Source: G965215055 sp965242685 (GTDB lineage Bacteria > Pseudomonadota > Gammaproteobacteria > UBA4575). Taken from it: DNA of 64,000 nt. The position numbers and the translations under genes are program-made. The notes under the pieces were generated by a model. That model was not told where the DNA came from. It saw only the letters and a list, made by a program, of their open reading frames with translations, and ran no database searches. The stretch is taken from assembly GCA_965242685.1 (NCBI GenBank), contig OZ251487.1, positions 186,001-250,000 on the forward strand, in the 5' to 3' direction. Below are positions 33,504 through 42,659 of this stretch, one piece after another (position 1 is the stretch's first letter; the number at the start of each line of letters is the position of its first letter).

Positions 33504-34796
33504 ATGGAGAGAATAAAAGCAACCGATGTAGGGCGAAAAACTTTGGCTTCGTCCAGGTACGGGCGTGCCCCCATTGATGCGTTGCAGATCAGCCGCGCCG
33601 CACTGGAGGTGATTGCCGGGCTTCATAAGGCGGGATTTCACGCTTATCTGGTCGGCGGCGGGGTTCGGGATCTGTTGCTCGGTATGCGTCCTAAAGACTT
33701 TGACGTTGCCACCGATGCCCATCCGCAGCAGGTGCGCCGGTTGTTTGAAAATAGCCGTATAATCGGCCGCCGGTTTCGTATTGTGCACGTGTATTTTCCC
33801 GAAGGGTACATTGAGGTGGCAACGTTTCGGGCCGCCGACCGCGCCAGCTTGAATCGACAGGGGCGCATCGTCGCCGACAACACCTACGGCAGCATTGAAG
33901 AAGATGCGTTCCGTCGGGATTTTACCGTCAACGCCCTGTTTTATGATACGGATGCGGGACAAGTGCTGGACCTGGTGGACGGCAGACGGGATATCGATGC
34001 AAAATTATTGCGCGTGATTGGTGACCCGGAATTACGTTTTCGTGAGGACCCAGTACGAATGCTGCGTGCGGTAAGGTTGGCGGCCAAGTTGGACTTTGAG
34101 ATCGAGCGAGGTACGCAAGAGGCGATCCCTCGACTGTGTCACTTGTTATCGGGCATGCCGCCGGCACGTCTGTTTAACGAAGTGCTGAAGCTGTTTCATA
34201 ATGGATTTGCGTTACAGACGTTTCATTCGCTGTGCGAGCATGGCCTTTTCGGGCACTTGTTTCCGCTTACCGAAAGGGCATTTGCGCAAGCCCCTTCAGA
34301 TAGGTTTTCAAATTTGGTAAGGCTTGCACTGCAAAATACGGATGAGCGGGTTCATGCCGGTAAACCGGTAACCCCCGCATTTTTGTATGCGGTGCTTCTG
34401 TGGCCCCCCTTGCGGACGCTGTCCAGACAATTGGAGTTGGACGGCCTGTCGCCAAAAATTGCGCACGAAGCGGCGGCCAAGGATACGTTGCTGTCACAAC
34501 TGCAACACACCTTTGTTCCGCGTAGATTTGCCTACCCCATGCGCGATATCTGGGATTTACAGCATAGGTTTTATTATCGTAGAGGGAGACGGGCCGCGCG
34601 TCTTTATCAGCACCCGCGCTTTCGTGCCGCGTATGACTTTTTGTGTCTGCGTGCCGCGGCTGGAGAACCCGTGGATGAGTTGTGTGAATGGTGGACGGTT
34701 TTTCAGGACGTGGATACTGCCGCACAAAGGAAGATGTTGCGTGCACCGCGCCGTAACACGTATCTATCGCGGCAGGGGGACAAGGTTTGCCACTAG
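33504..34796 (+). CDS. pcnB: Poly(A) polymerase I
   Basis: Adds 3' poly(A) tails to RNAs and so promotes their decay. The nucleotidyltransferase core is YLVGGGVRDLLLGMRPKDFDVATDAHPQQVRRLF with the two metal-binding aspartates (DFD), then GRRFRIVHVYFPEGYIEVATFRA and the DRRDFTVNALFYD-type segment. The RNA-binding half follows from about residue 200 (RMLRAVRLAAKLDFEIE). The match to PcnB rather than CCA-adding enzymes is clear in the start region and in its position before folK. I use the ATG at 33504 (430 residues); a TTG at 33495 is also possible. The protein is about 30 residues shorter at the end than E. coli PcnB. Confidence 0.92.
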   Translation: MERIKATDVGRKTLASSRYGRAPIDALQISRAALEVIAGLHKAGFHAYLVGGGVRDLLLGMRPKDFDVATDAHPQQVRRLFENSRIIGRRFRIVHVYFPEGYIEVATFRAADRASLNRQGRIVADNTYGSIEEDAFRRDFTVNALFYDTDAGQVLDLVDGRRDIDAKLLRVIGDPELRFREDPVRMLRAVRLAAKLDFEIERGTQEAIPRLCHLLSGMPPARLFNEVLKLFHNGFALQTFHSLCEHGLFGHLFPLTERAFAQAPSDRFSNLVRLALQNTDERVHAGKPVTPAFLYAVLLWPPLRTLSRQLELDGLSPKIAHEAAAKDTLLSQLQHTFVPRRFAYPMRDIWDLQHRFYYRRGRRAARLYQHPRFRAAYDFLCLRAAAGEPVDELCEWWTVFQDVDTAAQRKMLRAPRRNTYLSRQGDKVCH

Positions 34797-35332
34797 GTCG
34801 TGAGTCTGACGCGGCCGGGTGTGCGGTGGATGCGTACATCGGCCTCGGTAGCAACCTGCTTGACCCTCGCGCCCAGGTCCGTCGCGCCTTGCTTGAATTG
34901 CATGCAATGCCTGATACCGATGTCCTGTTGCATTCCAGTCTGTACAAAAGCAAACCGATGGGGGCGGCAAACCAGCCCGATTTTATCAATGCCGTGGCCA
35001 AGGTCTCGACCTGTCTTGAGCCGGTGGAGATGCTGCATGCCTTACAAGATATTGAACGGCGCCATCAGCGTGTGCGTAAACGCGAGCGCTGGGCGTCCAG
35101 AACCCTGGATTTGGATATTCTTCTCTATGGGGATTTACAAACGACCACCGAACGCCTGCAGATCCCGCATTACGGGATTGCCGAGCGCGCGTTCGTATTG
35201 ATTCCCTTGCAGGAGATAGAGGAGAGTCTGGTTATCCCCGGGCACGGTACCTTGCGGGAACTGATTGACGGATTGCCTTCGTCTTGTCGGTTGGCGAAAG
35301 TGGAAGTGGAAGGCCTTGAGCCGCAAGCCTGA
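34787..35332 (+). CDS. folK: 2-amino-4-hydroxy-6-hydroxymethyldihydropteridine pyrophosphokinase
   Basis: Folate pathway enzyme that activates the pterin by pyrophosphate transfer from ATP, before dihydropteroate synthase. Marks are AYIGLGSNLLDPRAQVRRAL, SSLYKSKPMGAANQPDFINAV and RERWASRTLDLDILLYGD (family signature), IPHYGIAERAFVLIPLQEI. The start is uncertain: TTG at 34787 overlaps pcnB by 10 nt, while GTG at 34827 starts just before AYIGLGSN. It is followed, overlapping by 17 nt, by a deoxynucleoside kinase-like gene and then panB-panC, an arrangement common in gammaproteobacteria. Confidence 0.94.
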   Translation: MPLGRESDAAGCAVDAYIGLGSNLLDPRAQVRRALLELHAMPDTDVLLHSSLYKSKPMGAANQPDFINAVAKVSTCLEPVEMLHALQDIERRHQRVRKRERWASRTLDLDILLYGDLQTTTERLQIPHYGIAERAFVLIPLQEIEESLVIPGHGTLRELIDGLPSSCRLAKVEVEGLEPQA

Positions 35333-35963
35333 ATACATTGCCGTTGAAGGGCCGATCGGGGTTGGGACAACCAGTCTTGCCCGACGTTTGGCAGACGAGT
35401 TCAGTGCCTCTCTGCTACTGGAGCAAGCGGATAATAACCCCTTCCTGGAACGTTTTTATCAAAACCCGAGGGAAGCGGCACTGTCTACGCAATTGCACTT
35501 TTTACTGTGTCGCGCCAAGCAAATCCAGGAACTCAGACAGAGTGACATATTTTCGCCGGTGAGAGTTGCGGATTTTCTGATCGAGAAAGATCGGCTGTTT
35601 GCACAAGTCACCCTGAATGCACATGAATACAGGCTTTATGAGCAAGTATATTCCTATCTCACCGTTGATGCCCCGGTGCCCGACCTGGTGGTGTATTTGC
35701 AGGCCCCCGTTTCGGTACTGTTACAACGCATACGTAATCGCGGTCGCGGCTATGAACGCCGAATTACGGCGGCTTATCTGGAGCGGCTTAACGAGGCCTA
35801 TGCAAAATTCTTCCACGGCTATGAAAGCACCGCATGCCTGATTGTCAACGCGGGCGAGATGGATTTTATAAACAATGATTCGGACTACCGGCAGCTGTTG
35901 GGTAAAATTCTCGATACCGATGCAGGGAAATGTTATTTTAACCCCTCACCCTTTGTGGATTGA
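35316..35963 (+). CDS. Deoxynucleoside kinase-like protein with altered P-loop
   Basis: A 215-residue protein of the deoxyadenosine/deoxyguanosine kinase family, which phosphorylates deoxynucleosides at the 5' position. It shows IAVEGPIGVGTTSLARRLADEF, DFLIEKDRLFAQVTL (ERS-type motif), PDLVVYLQAPVSVLLQRI and the lid RGRGYERRI. The Walker A lysine is missing: the family has GPIGVGKTS and this gene reads GPIGVGTTS (ACA instead of AAA). That change would be expected to cripple ATP binding. The TTG at 35316 (LSRKPEYIAVEG) fits the family; it overlaps folK by 17 nt. It sits in the folK-panB-panC operon. Confidence 0.85.
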   Translation: MSRKPEYIAVEGPIGVGTTSLARRLADEFSASLLLEQADNNPFLERFYQNPREAALSTQLHFLLCRAKQIQELRQSDIFSPVRVADFLIEKDRLFAQVTLNAHEYRLYEQVYSYLTVDAPVPDLVVYLQAPVSVLLQRIRNRGRGYERRITAAYLERLNEAYAKFFHGYESTACLIVNAGEMDFINNDSDYRQLLGKILDTDAGKCYFNPSPFVD

Positions 35964-35972
35964 TAACCTGGC

Positions 35973-36782
35973 ATGATACACCGTTGGCACAGTAAAAGTG
36001 TAACGCTGACGCGCTTGCAAACGATGAAGGCAAGCAACGAAAAGATTGCCTGTCTTACCGCTTATGATGCAAGTTTTGCCGCCGTACTGGATCGGCACGG
36101 CGTTGACGTCATCCTCGTCGGTGATTCACTGGGTATGGTAGTACAGGGACATGGTAGTACGGTGCCGGTAACGATGGACGACATGATTTATCATTGCCAA
36201 TGCGTGAACACTGCGGTAAAGCGGGCCTTTGTCATGGCCGACATGCCCTTCATGTCTTATGCCAACGTTGAACAGGCGTTGAGTAATGCTACCGCTTTGA
36301 TCCAACTTGGGGGGGTGCAGATGGTTAAATTGGAGGCATCCGCTCGTCAGCTGAGCATCGTGCGGGAATTAAGCGAATGCGGAATACCGGTGTGCGCGCA
36401 TTTGGGTCTGCGACCGCAGTACATCCACAAGCTGGGTGGGTACGTCATGCAAGGTAATGATGAGGCCGGTGCCGATGAGCTGCTGGAAGATGCCGAGCAC
36501 TTGCAGGCGGCGGGCGCCGATTTGTTGCTGCTTGAGTGTGTACCCCATCAACTCGCCGATGACATTACCGTAAACTGTAGCATACCCGTAATCGGGATCG
36601 GTGCGGGGGGCGGTTGTGACGGCCAAATTCTGGTGTTGCACGATCTGCTGGGCGTCACGTATGGCGTGACGCCTAAGTTTGCCAGAAACTTCCTCACCGA
36701 CGCGCCCGATATTCCCGCCGCCGTTACTGCCTATGTGGAAGAAGTGAAGGCGCGGCGGTTCCCCGCCGCCCCACCGGCTTGA
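35973..36782 (+). CDS. panB: 3-methyl-2-oxobutanoate hydroxymethyltransferase
   Basis: First step of pantothenate synthesis: adds a hydroxymethyl group from methylene-THF to ketoisovalerate. The 269-residue TIM barrel has IACLTAYDASFAAVLDRHGV, DVILVGDSLGMVVQGHGSTVPV (Mg-binding aspartate), VKLEASARQ (active-site region), PVCAHLGLRPQYIHKLGGY, LLLECVP (catalytic glutamate) and PVIGIGAGGGCDGQILVLHDLLG. It is 9 bp upstream of panC. Confidence 0.97.
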   Translation: MIHRWHSKSVTLTRLQTMKASNEKIACLTAYDASFAAVLDRHGVDVILVGDSLGMVVQGHGSTVPVTMDDMIYHCQCVNTAVKRAFVMADMPFMSYANVEQALSNATALIQLGGVQMVKLEASARQLSIVRELSECGIPVCAHLGLRPQYIHKLGGYVMQGNDEAGADELLEDAEHLQAAGADLLLLECVPHQLADDITVNCSIPVIGIGAGGGCDGQILVLHDLLGVTYGVTPKFARNFLTDAPDIPAAVTAYVEEVKARRFPAAPPA

Positions 36783-36791
36783 CGATTTTTC

Positions 36792-37637
36792 ATGCGGACG
36801 GTTGTTACGGCTGCTGTGCTTCGTCAGTCCATCCTTGCATGGAAGCAAGGGCACAAGAACATTGCATTTGTCCCCACCATGGGAAAATTGCACGCCGGCC
36901 ATCTTGCCCTGGTAGAGCGTGCCGGAATCTGTGCTGAAAAAGTCGTTTGCAGCATTTTCGTGAATCCTTTGCAGTTTGACAGTGAAGAAGACTTGCGTAC
37001 CTATCCGCGCACGCCGGAACAGGACCTGCGGGCCTTGCAAAAAGCCGACGTAGACCTGGTCTTCATGCCGAAATACGAGGAAATTTATTCCGAAGATACG
37101 ACCGTGAAGATCCCTGCAAACCCGTTGCGCCAACAGTTATGCGGCGAGTTTCGACCGGGATTTTTTGATGGGATCGCTGAAGTGGTGACCCGGCTGCTCC
37201 ACGTCGTAACGCCCGATGTTGCCGTGTTTGGTGAAAAAGACTATCAACAACTGATCATTATCAAACAACTGGTGCGTGATTTGGGATTGCCGATCCGGCT
37301 GGAGCAAGTCGCCACGCAACGAGAGGAGGATGGACTGGCGTGCAGCTCTCGTAACGTCCATTTGAGCGCCGCGGAACGTGAACAGGCGCCGCGGTTGTAC
37401 GCTGTATTGACCGGCATGAAAGAACAGATAGTGTGCGGTAACAGACAGTTTTCCCGCCTGGAAAACCAGGGGATGGAACAATTGAAAGCGGCGGGTTTTC
37501 AACCTGACTATATAGCGATTCGGGCCGCCGAAGACATGGAGAATCCCGCCCGCGATACGGATTTTCTTGTCATTTTGGCCGCCGCCTGGCTGGGAAAGAC
37601 GCGGTTGGTTGATAATGTACTGTTACGTGTGGCATAA
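36792..37637 (+). CDS. panC: Pantothenate synthetase
   Basis: Joins pantoate and beta-alanine using ATP through a pantoyl adenylate. The 281-residue protein has the HIGH-like region FVPTMGKLHAGHLALVERA, SIFVNPLQFDSEEDLRTYPRT, GIAEVVTRLLHVVTPDVAVFGEKDYQQLIIIKQLV and the KMSKS-like segment REEDGLACSSRNVHLS. It ends the folK-dNK-panB-panC operon. Beta-alanine would come from PanD, not seen here. Confidence 0.97.
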   Translation: MRTVVTAAVLRQSILAWKQGHKNIAFVPTMGKLHAGHLALVERAGICAEKVVCSIFVNPLQFDSEEDLRTYPRTPEQDLRALQKADVDLVFMPKYEEIYSEDTTVKIPANPLRQQLCGEFRPGFFDGIAEVVTRLLHVVTPDVAVFGEKDYQQLIIIKQLVRDLGLPIRLEQVATQREEDGLACSSRNVHLSAAEREQAPRLYAVLTGMKEQIVCGNRQFSRLENQGMEQLKAAGFQPDYIAIRAAEDMENPARDTDFLVILAAAWLGKTRLVDNVLLRVA

Positions 37638-37686
37638 ATCGGTATACTCTATAACAAAGAAGGTTCTTAGTTTAAGGAGATGGAAT

Positions 37687-37812
37687 ATGTGGGTTTTAAT
37701 CGTGATATGTGTAGTGGCGGCGTTCATCGTTGCTGTTGCCGCACAGCTGGAAGTATTTAACTTGCGCATTACTCAGCTGATAACGTTCAAGCGCGTTTCC
37801 GACGGCAGCTGA
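37687..37812 (+). CDS. 41-residue single-pass membrane protein
   Basis: A short frame MWVLIVICVVAAFIVAVAAQ followed by LEVFNLRITQLITFKRVSDGS, with one clear membrane helix and a short polar tail. A good ribosome site (AAGGAG) lies 7 nt upstream of the ATG at 37687, and TATACT at 37642-37647 could be a -10. It lies in the 257 bp between panC and pgi. Too small to assign; small single-pass proteins often bind a larger membrane complex. Confidence 0.6.
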   Translation: MWVLIVICVVAAFIVAVAAQLEVFNLRITQLITFKRVSDGS

Positions 37813-37894
37813 TCACGTGTCGGGCATTTCTTGAGCATGGGGCGCTTTTCGGCGCCCCTGTGTTTGTGCGTTGAACGACTTGCCGGAGGCACCC

Positions 37895-39478
37895 ATGCCC
37901 GCGCCGCTTTCACGTTTGACCTCTTATCAGGCACTCCATGCCCATGCCGCCGAAGTTAGGGCACATACTCTGCGTGATTTATTTGCCTGCGACCCGCACC
38001 GTTTTGATGCCTTTTCGCAACGGTATGAGGGCCTGTTGTTTGACTACTCTAAGAATCGGATTACCGAAGAAACGATCGATGGACTGCTGGCATTGTTCAG
38101 TGAGCGCGAAGTCGATTCATGGCGCGATCGGATGTTTGCCGGGGCACGCATCAACTCAACCGAGCACCGAGCGGTGCGGCATGCGGCACTACGTGATCCG
38201 CATGATTCGGCTTCTGCATGGACGGCAAAACAGCGTCAAGTATTGCAGTGTATGGATGCCTTTGTCGCGGAAGTTCACGCCGGTGACTTTACGGACGTTG
38301 TAAATCTTGGTATCGGCGGTTCTCAGCTGGGTCCGATGCTGGTATGCGACGCCTTGGCCGATTCTGCTGAAACCGGTTTGTGCGTACATTTCGTTGCCAA
38401 CGCGGACGCGACGGAAATGAACCGCGTTTTGAGTAGGCTGAATCCCGTCACCACGCTTTTTATCGTTACCTCAAAAAGCTTTGACACGTGGGAAACCCTG
38501 ACGAACGCGAACCTTGCGAGGGACTGGTTATCCCGTCACATCCCCTCGCGGGATGATGTCGTAAAGCATTTCGCGGCGGTATCCGCCAACCGTGCGAAGG
38601 CGGTTGCATTCGGCGTCCTTCCCCAACGGGTATTTCCCATTTGGGATGAAGTGGGAGGGCGATTCTCGCTGTGGTCGGCGGCAGGATTATCGATAGCCCT
38701 GTATCTGGGGATGTCGGCATTCAAGGAACTGTTGCGCGGTGCAAATGCGATGGACGTACATTTCAAAAATGCCCCCCCACGAGAAAATATTCCGGTCCTA
38801 CTTGCGCTGTTAGACGTGTGGAATCAACATTTTTTGCATACCGCCGTCCACGTCGTTTTACCTTATGACGTGCGCTTACGGTATTTTCCCGCCTATCTAC
38901 AACAGTTACAGATGGAGAGTAACGGCAAGTTTGTTGACCGCGACGGCAGAAAGCTCGAAGTGCCCAGCTCGGCGGTGGTGTTCGGAGACGTGGGCACCGA
39001 TGCCCAGCACAGCTTCTTTCAGCTTCTCCATCAAGGCACGCATACCATAAGCTGTGACTTTATCGGTGTAGTCAAGGCCTGCCATGACAATGTACGACAA
39101 CATGAGGCGCTGTTGGCCAACATGATCGCCCAAACTCACGCCCTGATGTGGGGGCAAACGCTTGCAGAGGCGCGGCTACAAGGAGATGCCGAACTTGCCG
39201 CGTACCGGATGTTTCCCGGCAATCGCGTCAGCAACACGATTTTATTACCGGAGCTTACTCCTTACAGCCTGGGGGTCTTGCTGGCGATGTGTGAGCACAG
39301 GGTGTTCGTTCAGGGTATCATCCTCGACATTAATTCCTTTGACCAGATGGGCGTTGAGCTTGGCAAGAAACTCGCCCTGGACATGCTGGCGAGGATGCGG
39401 GGCGATGATGCACCGGTGGCCGATCAGGACTCTTCTACCAACGCCTTGCTGGATTTTTGCAAGGGCGTACCCAAATAA
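37895..39478 (+). CDS. pgi: Glucose-6-phosphate isomerase
   Basis: Interconverts glucose 6-phosphate and fructose 6-phosphate. Signature segments are DVVNLGIGGSQLGPMLVCDAL, FIVTSKSFDTWETLTNANLARDW (family usually SKTFTTQET), IWDEVGGRFSLWSAAGLSIAL, and GNRVSNTILLPELTPYSLGVLLAMCEH. The ATG at 37895 has GGAGG 5 nt upstream and gives 527 residues; a TTG at 37871 would add eight. The E. coli enzyme has 549. The gene supplies hexose phosphate that galU (51.2 kb) would use after isomerisation. It converges with queG. Confidence 0.95.
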   Translation: MPAPLSRLTSYQALHAHAAEVRAHTLRDLFACDPHRFDAFSQRYEGLLFDYSKNRITEETIDGLLALFSEREVDSWRDRMFAGARINSTEHRAVRHAALRDPHDSASAWTAKQRQVLQCMDAFVAEVHAGDFTDVVNLGIGGSQLGPMLVCDALADSAETGLCVHFVANADATEMNRVLSRLNPVTTLFIVTSKSFDTWETLTNANLARDWLSRHIPSRDDVVKHFAAVSANRAKAVAFGVLPQRVFPIWDEVGGRFSLWSAAGLSIALYLGMSAFKELLRGANAMDVHFKNAPPRENIPVLLALLDVWNQHFLHTAVHVVLPYDVRLRYFPAYLQQLQMESNGKFVDRDGRKLEVPSSAVVFGDVGTDAQHSFFQLLHQGTHTISCDFIGVVKACHDNVRQHEALLANMIAQTHALMWGQTLAEARLQGDAELAAYRMFPGNRVSNTILLPELTPYSLGVLLAMCEHRVFVQGIILDINSFDQMGVELGKKLALDMLARMRGDDAPVADQDSSTNALLDFCKGVPK

Positions 39479-39480
39479 CG

Positions 39481-40545
39481 CTATCCCGCAAGGTGTTGTT
39501 GCAGGGCCCAACCCACGTGTTCACGCACCAGGCCGCTTGAATGACCGCGCTTTTTTCTCAAGGCGTCAACGACCTCTGGCGTGGTCTTTGCGTTCCCCAG
39601 TGCAACGGCAATGTTTCTGAGCCACCTCTCATAACCGATGCGGCGGATTGCCGAGCCCTCGGTGTTTTGCAAAAACTCACGTTTGCTCCAATTGAACAAG
39701 TCAATGAGTTCGGGTGCGTCCAGACGATGTCGAACGGCAAAATCGGCGAGCGTACTCTGTTGCCCGAATCGATTCCATGGGCAATATAACTGGCAATCGT
39801 CACAACCGAAAATACGATTGCCCATCGCCTTTCTGAATTCCACCGGGATGGCGCCTTTCAATTCAATCGTGTGGTAGGAGATGCAGCGTCTGGCATCCAG
39901 CTTGTAAGGTGCGACGATGGCTTGTGTAGGACAGACTTGCATACAGGCACTGCACGTGCCGCAGTAATTTTTGGCGGGTGGATCAATGGGCAAAGGTAAG
40001 TTGATGTACAGTTCGCCCAGCAAAAACCATGAGCCGCACTCGCGATTGATCAGATTGGTGTTTTTGCCGATCCAACCCAGACCGGCTTTCTCTGCAAGTG
40101 CCTTTTCGAGCACCGGGGCACTGTCAACAAAGGCACGATAGCCAAGCGCCCCGATGCGCGTGGTGATACGTGTGGCAAGCTTTTGCAGGCGTTTGCGGAT
40201 CACTTTGTGATAGTCGCGTCCCAGTGCATAGCGTGAGATGTAGGCCTGGCTGCCGTTATTCAGCACTTCTTCCTCCTTGGCGGCGTCCGGGGCACGGTAG
40301 TTGATGCGGGCGGAAATGATCCGAACGGTACCGGCGACCAGCTTTTCCGGTCGTGAGCGTTGGTTGCCGTACTTGCTCATGTAGCGCATTTCCCCATGAT
40401 GTCCGGCCGCCAACCAATTCATAAGGTGGATTTCATGTTCGTCCAGCCGGGTATCGGTGATACCCAGTTCATCAAACCCGAGTTGTTTGCCCCAAGCTTT
40501 GATTTGCCGCGCCAGTTCGTCAAAATTCGGAGTACGTGTTTTCAT
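39481..40545 (-). CDS. queG: Epoxyqueuosine reductase
   Basis: Cobalamin and [4Fe-4S] enzyme that reduces epoxyqueuosine to queuosine in tRNA anticodons. The 354-residue protein has GFDELGITDTRLDEHE and WLAAGHHGEMRYM near the N-terminus, two ferredoxin-type clusters in CGTCSACMQVCPTQAIV and CDDCQLYCPWNRF, and RCISYHTIELKGAIP between them. It is divergent from nnr-tsaE, as often in gammaproteobacteria. Only 2 bp separate its stop from the pgi stop, so the two genes end back to back. Confidence 0.96.
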   Translation of the reverse strand: MKTRTPNFDELARQIKAWGKQLGFDELGITDTRLDEHEIHLMNWLAAGHHGEMRYMSKYGNQRSRPEKLVAGTVRIISARINYRAPDAAKEEEVLNNGSQAYISRYALGRDYHKVIRKRLQKLATRITTRIGALGYRAFVDSAPVLEKALAEKAGLGWIGKNTNLINRECGSWFLLGELYINLPLPIDPPAKNYCGTCSACMQVCPTQAIVAPYKLDARRCISYHTIELKGAIPVEFRKAMGNRIFGCDDCQLYCPWNRFGQQSTLADFAVRHRLDAPELIDLFNWSKREFLQNTEGSAIRRIGYERWLRNIAVALGNAKTTPEVVDALRKKRGHSSGLVREHVGWALQQHLAG

Positions 40546-40638
40546 CGTTTATATTGTACCGATCATGAAGACCGAATATAAAATGCCGAGTATCTCCAGT
40601 GTCGTCATTACGTTTCACCAAGCGCGTATAATCAAGCC

Positions 40639-42126
40639 GTGAATACGATTCCCGAAAACATCTATCTTACCGCGCAGGTACGTAAACTGGATCAGATTGC
40701 CATAGAAGAGTGCAAGATAGACGGCTTTACCCTGATGCAGCGTGCCGGCGCGGCGGCCTTTGAACTGATACGGCAGAGTTGGCCCGGGGTCCGAAGTATC
40801 GGAGTGGTGGCCGGCACCGGCAACAATGGTGGCGACGGCTACGTGATTGCGCGTTTGGCGAGATTAGCGAACATACGGGTGATGGTGGTGCAGGTAGGTG
40901 ACCCTACCCGGTTGTGTGGCGATGCCGAACGGGCGCACCGTGAGTATGTGGAGCAAGCCGGCGAGTGCTCGATCTTTGACGAACGTTTGTTCCCGCATTG
41001 CGACCTCATCGTGGATGCTTTGTTGGGTACGGGGTTGACGCGACCGGTGACCGATACCATGGATCTCGTGATTCGGTGTATCAATCGGCATTCCGCGGCG
41101 GTCTTGAGTATTGATGTGCCCTCCGGTCTGGATGCCGACCACGGCTATCCTCTTGGCAATGCCGTGGTTGCGGATACCACCATCACGTTTGTGGGCATGA
41201 AGCTGGGGTTGTTGACGGCGGCGGGGCGCAGCTATGTGGGCAACCTTCATTTCAATGATTTACAGATTCCCGAGGAAGCCTATTCATCGGTCTCTCCGGT
41301 TTGTCGCCGCATCCGCCCGGCGCAGCTTCAGTCAAGCCTGGATCGGCGTCGTGCCGATGCGTACAAGGGCGACTTTGGGCACGTGCTGAGTATTGGTGGA
41401 AATAAGGGTATGGCGGGTTCCATCCTGCTAACGGCGATGGCTGCCGCAAGAACGGGTTGTGGTTTGGTATCCGTGGCCACCCGGCGGCAACACGCGAATA
41501 TTGCCGTGAGTGTATGCAGGGAAGCCATGGTACACGGCGTGGAGAGCCCCAAAGACCTTGACGCATTGCTTAGGCGCGCGACGGTGGTGGCTATCGGCCC
41601 GGGGCTTGGGCGAGACCGGTGGGCAAAAGCCCTGTTTGCGCGTGTTTTGGAGTTGGATTTGCCATTGGTGCTGGATGCCGATGCGCTGAACCTGCTTGCC
41701 GAAGAGCCGTTGCAAAAATCATCGTGGATCCTCACGCCCCATGCAGGCGAGGCCGCTCGATTACTGGAGAAGAACGTGCACGAGGTTCAAGGCCGGCGCC
41801 TTGAGTCGGTACAAGAACTGCAACAAAAATTTGGTGGCGTGTGCGTGCTGAAGGGCAGCGGTACTCTGATTTCATTTGACCGGCACGTTGCCGTTTGCAC
41901 GGCGGGCAACCCGGGCATGGCCTGCGGGGGGATGGGCGACGTGCTGACGGGCATCATTGCCTCCTTGGTTGCACAAGGGTTGAGCCTCTACGACGGCGCG
42001 CGTTTTGGCGTGCAACTGCACGCACAAAGTGCGGACCTGGCCGCCCGGGACGGGCCGCGCGGCATGCTGGCAAGCGATCTGTTTGTACCGTTGCGAAAGC
42101 TCGTCAATGCACCATGCGATTACTAA
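40639..42126 (+). CDS. nnr: Bifunctional NAD(P)H-hydrate repair enzyme
   Basis: Repairs hydrated NADH/NADPH. The N-terminal epimerase (about residues 10-215) shows GFTLMQRAGAAAFELI, VVAGTGNNGGDGYVIARL and VDALLGTGLTRPV. The C-terminal ADP/ATP-dependent dehydratase (about 230-490) shows GDFGHVLSIGGNKGMAGSILLTA and NPGMACGGMGDVLTGIIASLVAQG. The GTG at 40639 gives 495 residues, usual for the fused protein. It overlaps tsaE by 13 nt. Confidence 0.96.
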   Translation: MNTIPENIYLTAQVRKLDQIAIEECKIDGFTLMQRAGAAAFELIRQSWPGVRSIGVVAGTGNNGGDGYVIARLARLANIRVMVVQVGDPTRLCGDAERAHREYVEQAGECSIFDERLFPHCDLIVDALLGTGLTRPVTDTMDLVIRCINRHSAAVLSIDVPSGLDADHGYPLGNAVVADTTITFVGMKLGLLTAAGRSYVGNLHFNDLQIPEEAYSSVSPVCRRIRPAQLQSSLDRRRADAYKGDFGHVLSIGGNKGMAGSILLTAMAAARTGCGLVSVATRRQHANIAVSVCREAMVHGVESPKDLDALLRRATVVAIGPGLGRDRWAKALFARVLELDLPLVLDADALNLLAEEPLQKSSWILTPHAGEAARLLEKNVHEVQGRRLESVQELQQKFGGVCVLKGSGTLISFDRHVAVCTAGNPGMACGGMGDVLTGIIASLVAQGLSLYDGARFGVQLHAQSADLAARDGPRGMLASDLFVPLRKLVNAPCDY

Positions 42127-42602
42127 ACGGAGATGTCGCCACGCGGGAATTGGGCGGCAGAGTGGCTGACTATTGCCGTCCGCCCTTGGTTATCTATTTG
42201 AGCGGTGAACTGGGGAGCGGCAAAACCACTTTCGCGCGCGGTTTTATTCGCGCACTCGGCTATACCGGCAGCGTAAAAAGCCCGACCTTTTCCTTACTTG
42301 AGACCTATGAGTTTGAAGACGTGAACCTGTATCATCTTGATTTATATCGCATACGGGATGCGCATGAACTGGAGTACACGGGCATTCGCGACCTGGCTAC
42401 GGAAGCGAACGCCGTCTCGCTGGTTGAATGGCCGCAGCGCGGCGAAGGTGCGATCCCCGTCGCCGACCTCGTGTTTGAATTTCAGCATCACGGCGATCAG
42501 CGAACGGTGAAATACCATGCCGAATCTGACCGGGGGGAAATGATTGTTGCCCGGCTTCAAGCCTGCCTTGATGTGGAAGGAGCCCGGGAAAAGGGTTTAT
42601 AG
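42114..42602 (+). CDS. tsaE: tRNA threonylcarbamoyladenosine biosynthesis ATPase TsaE
   Basis: Small P-loop ATPase that works with TsaB and TsaD to make t6A37 of ANN-decoding tRNAs. The 162-residue protein has YLSGELGSGKTTFARGFIRALGY (Walker A), VKSPTFSLLETYE, NLYHLDLYRI, and SLVEWPQRGE. The ATG at 42114 overlaps the nnr stop; longer in-frame readings are nnr shadows. In most gammaproteobacteria amiB/amiC follows directly. Here that amidase gene is about 20.6 kb away at the right edge. Confidence 0.96.
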   Translation: MRLLNGDVATRELGGRVADYCRPPLVIYLSGELGSGKTTFARGFIRALGYTGSVKSPTFSLLETYEFEDVNLYHLDLYRIRDAHELEYTGIRDLATEANAVSLVEWPQRGEGAIPVADLVFEFQHHGDQRTVKYHAESDRGEMIVARLQACLDVEGAREKGL

Positions 42603-42659
42603 GGACGTTTATAGGCGGGTAGGTCACGTAAAGAATAGCGATGCGCCGACAGGGGTATA

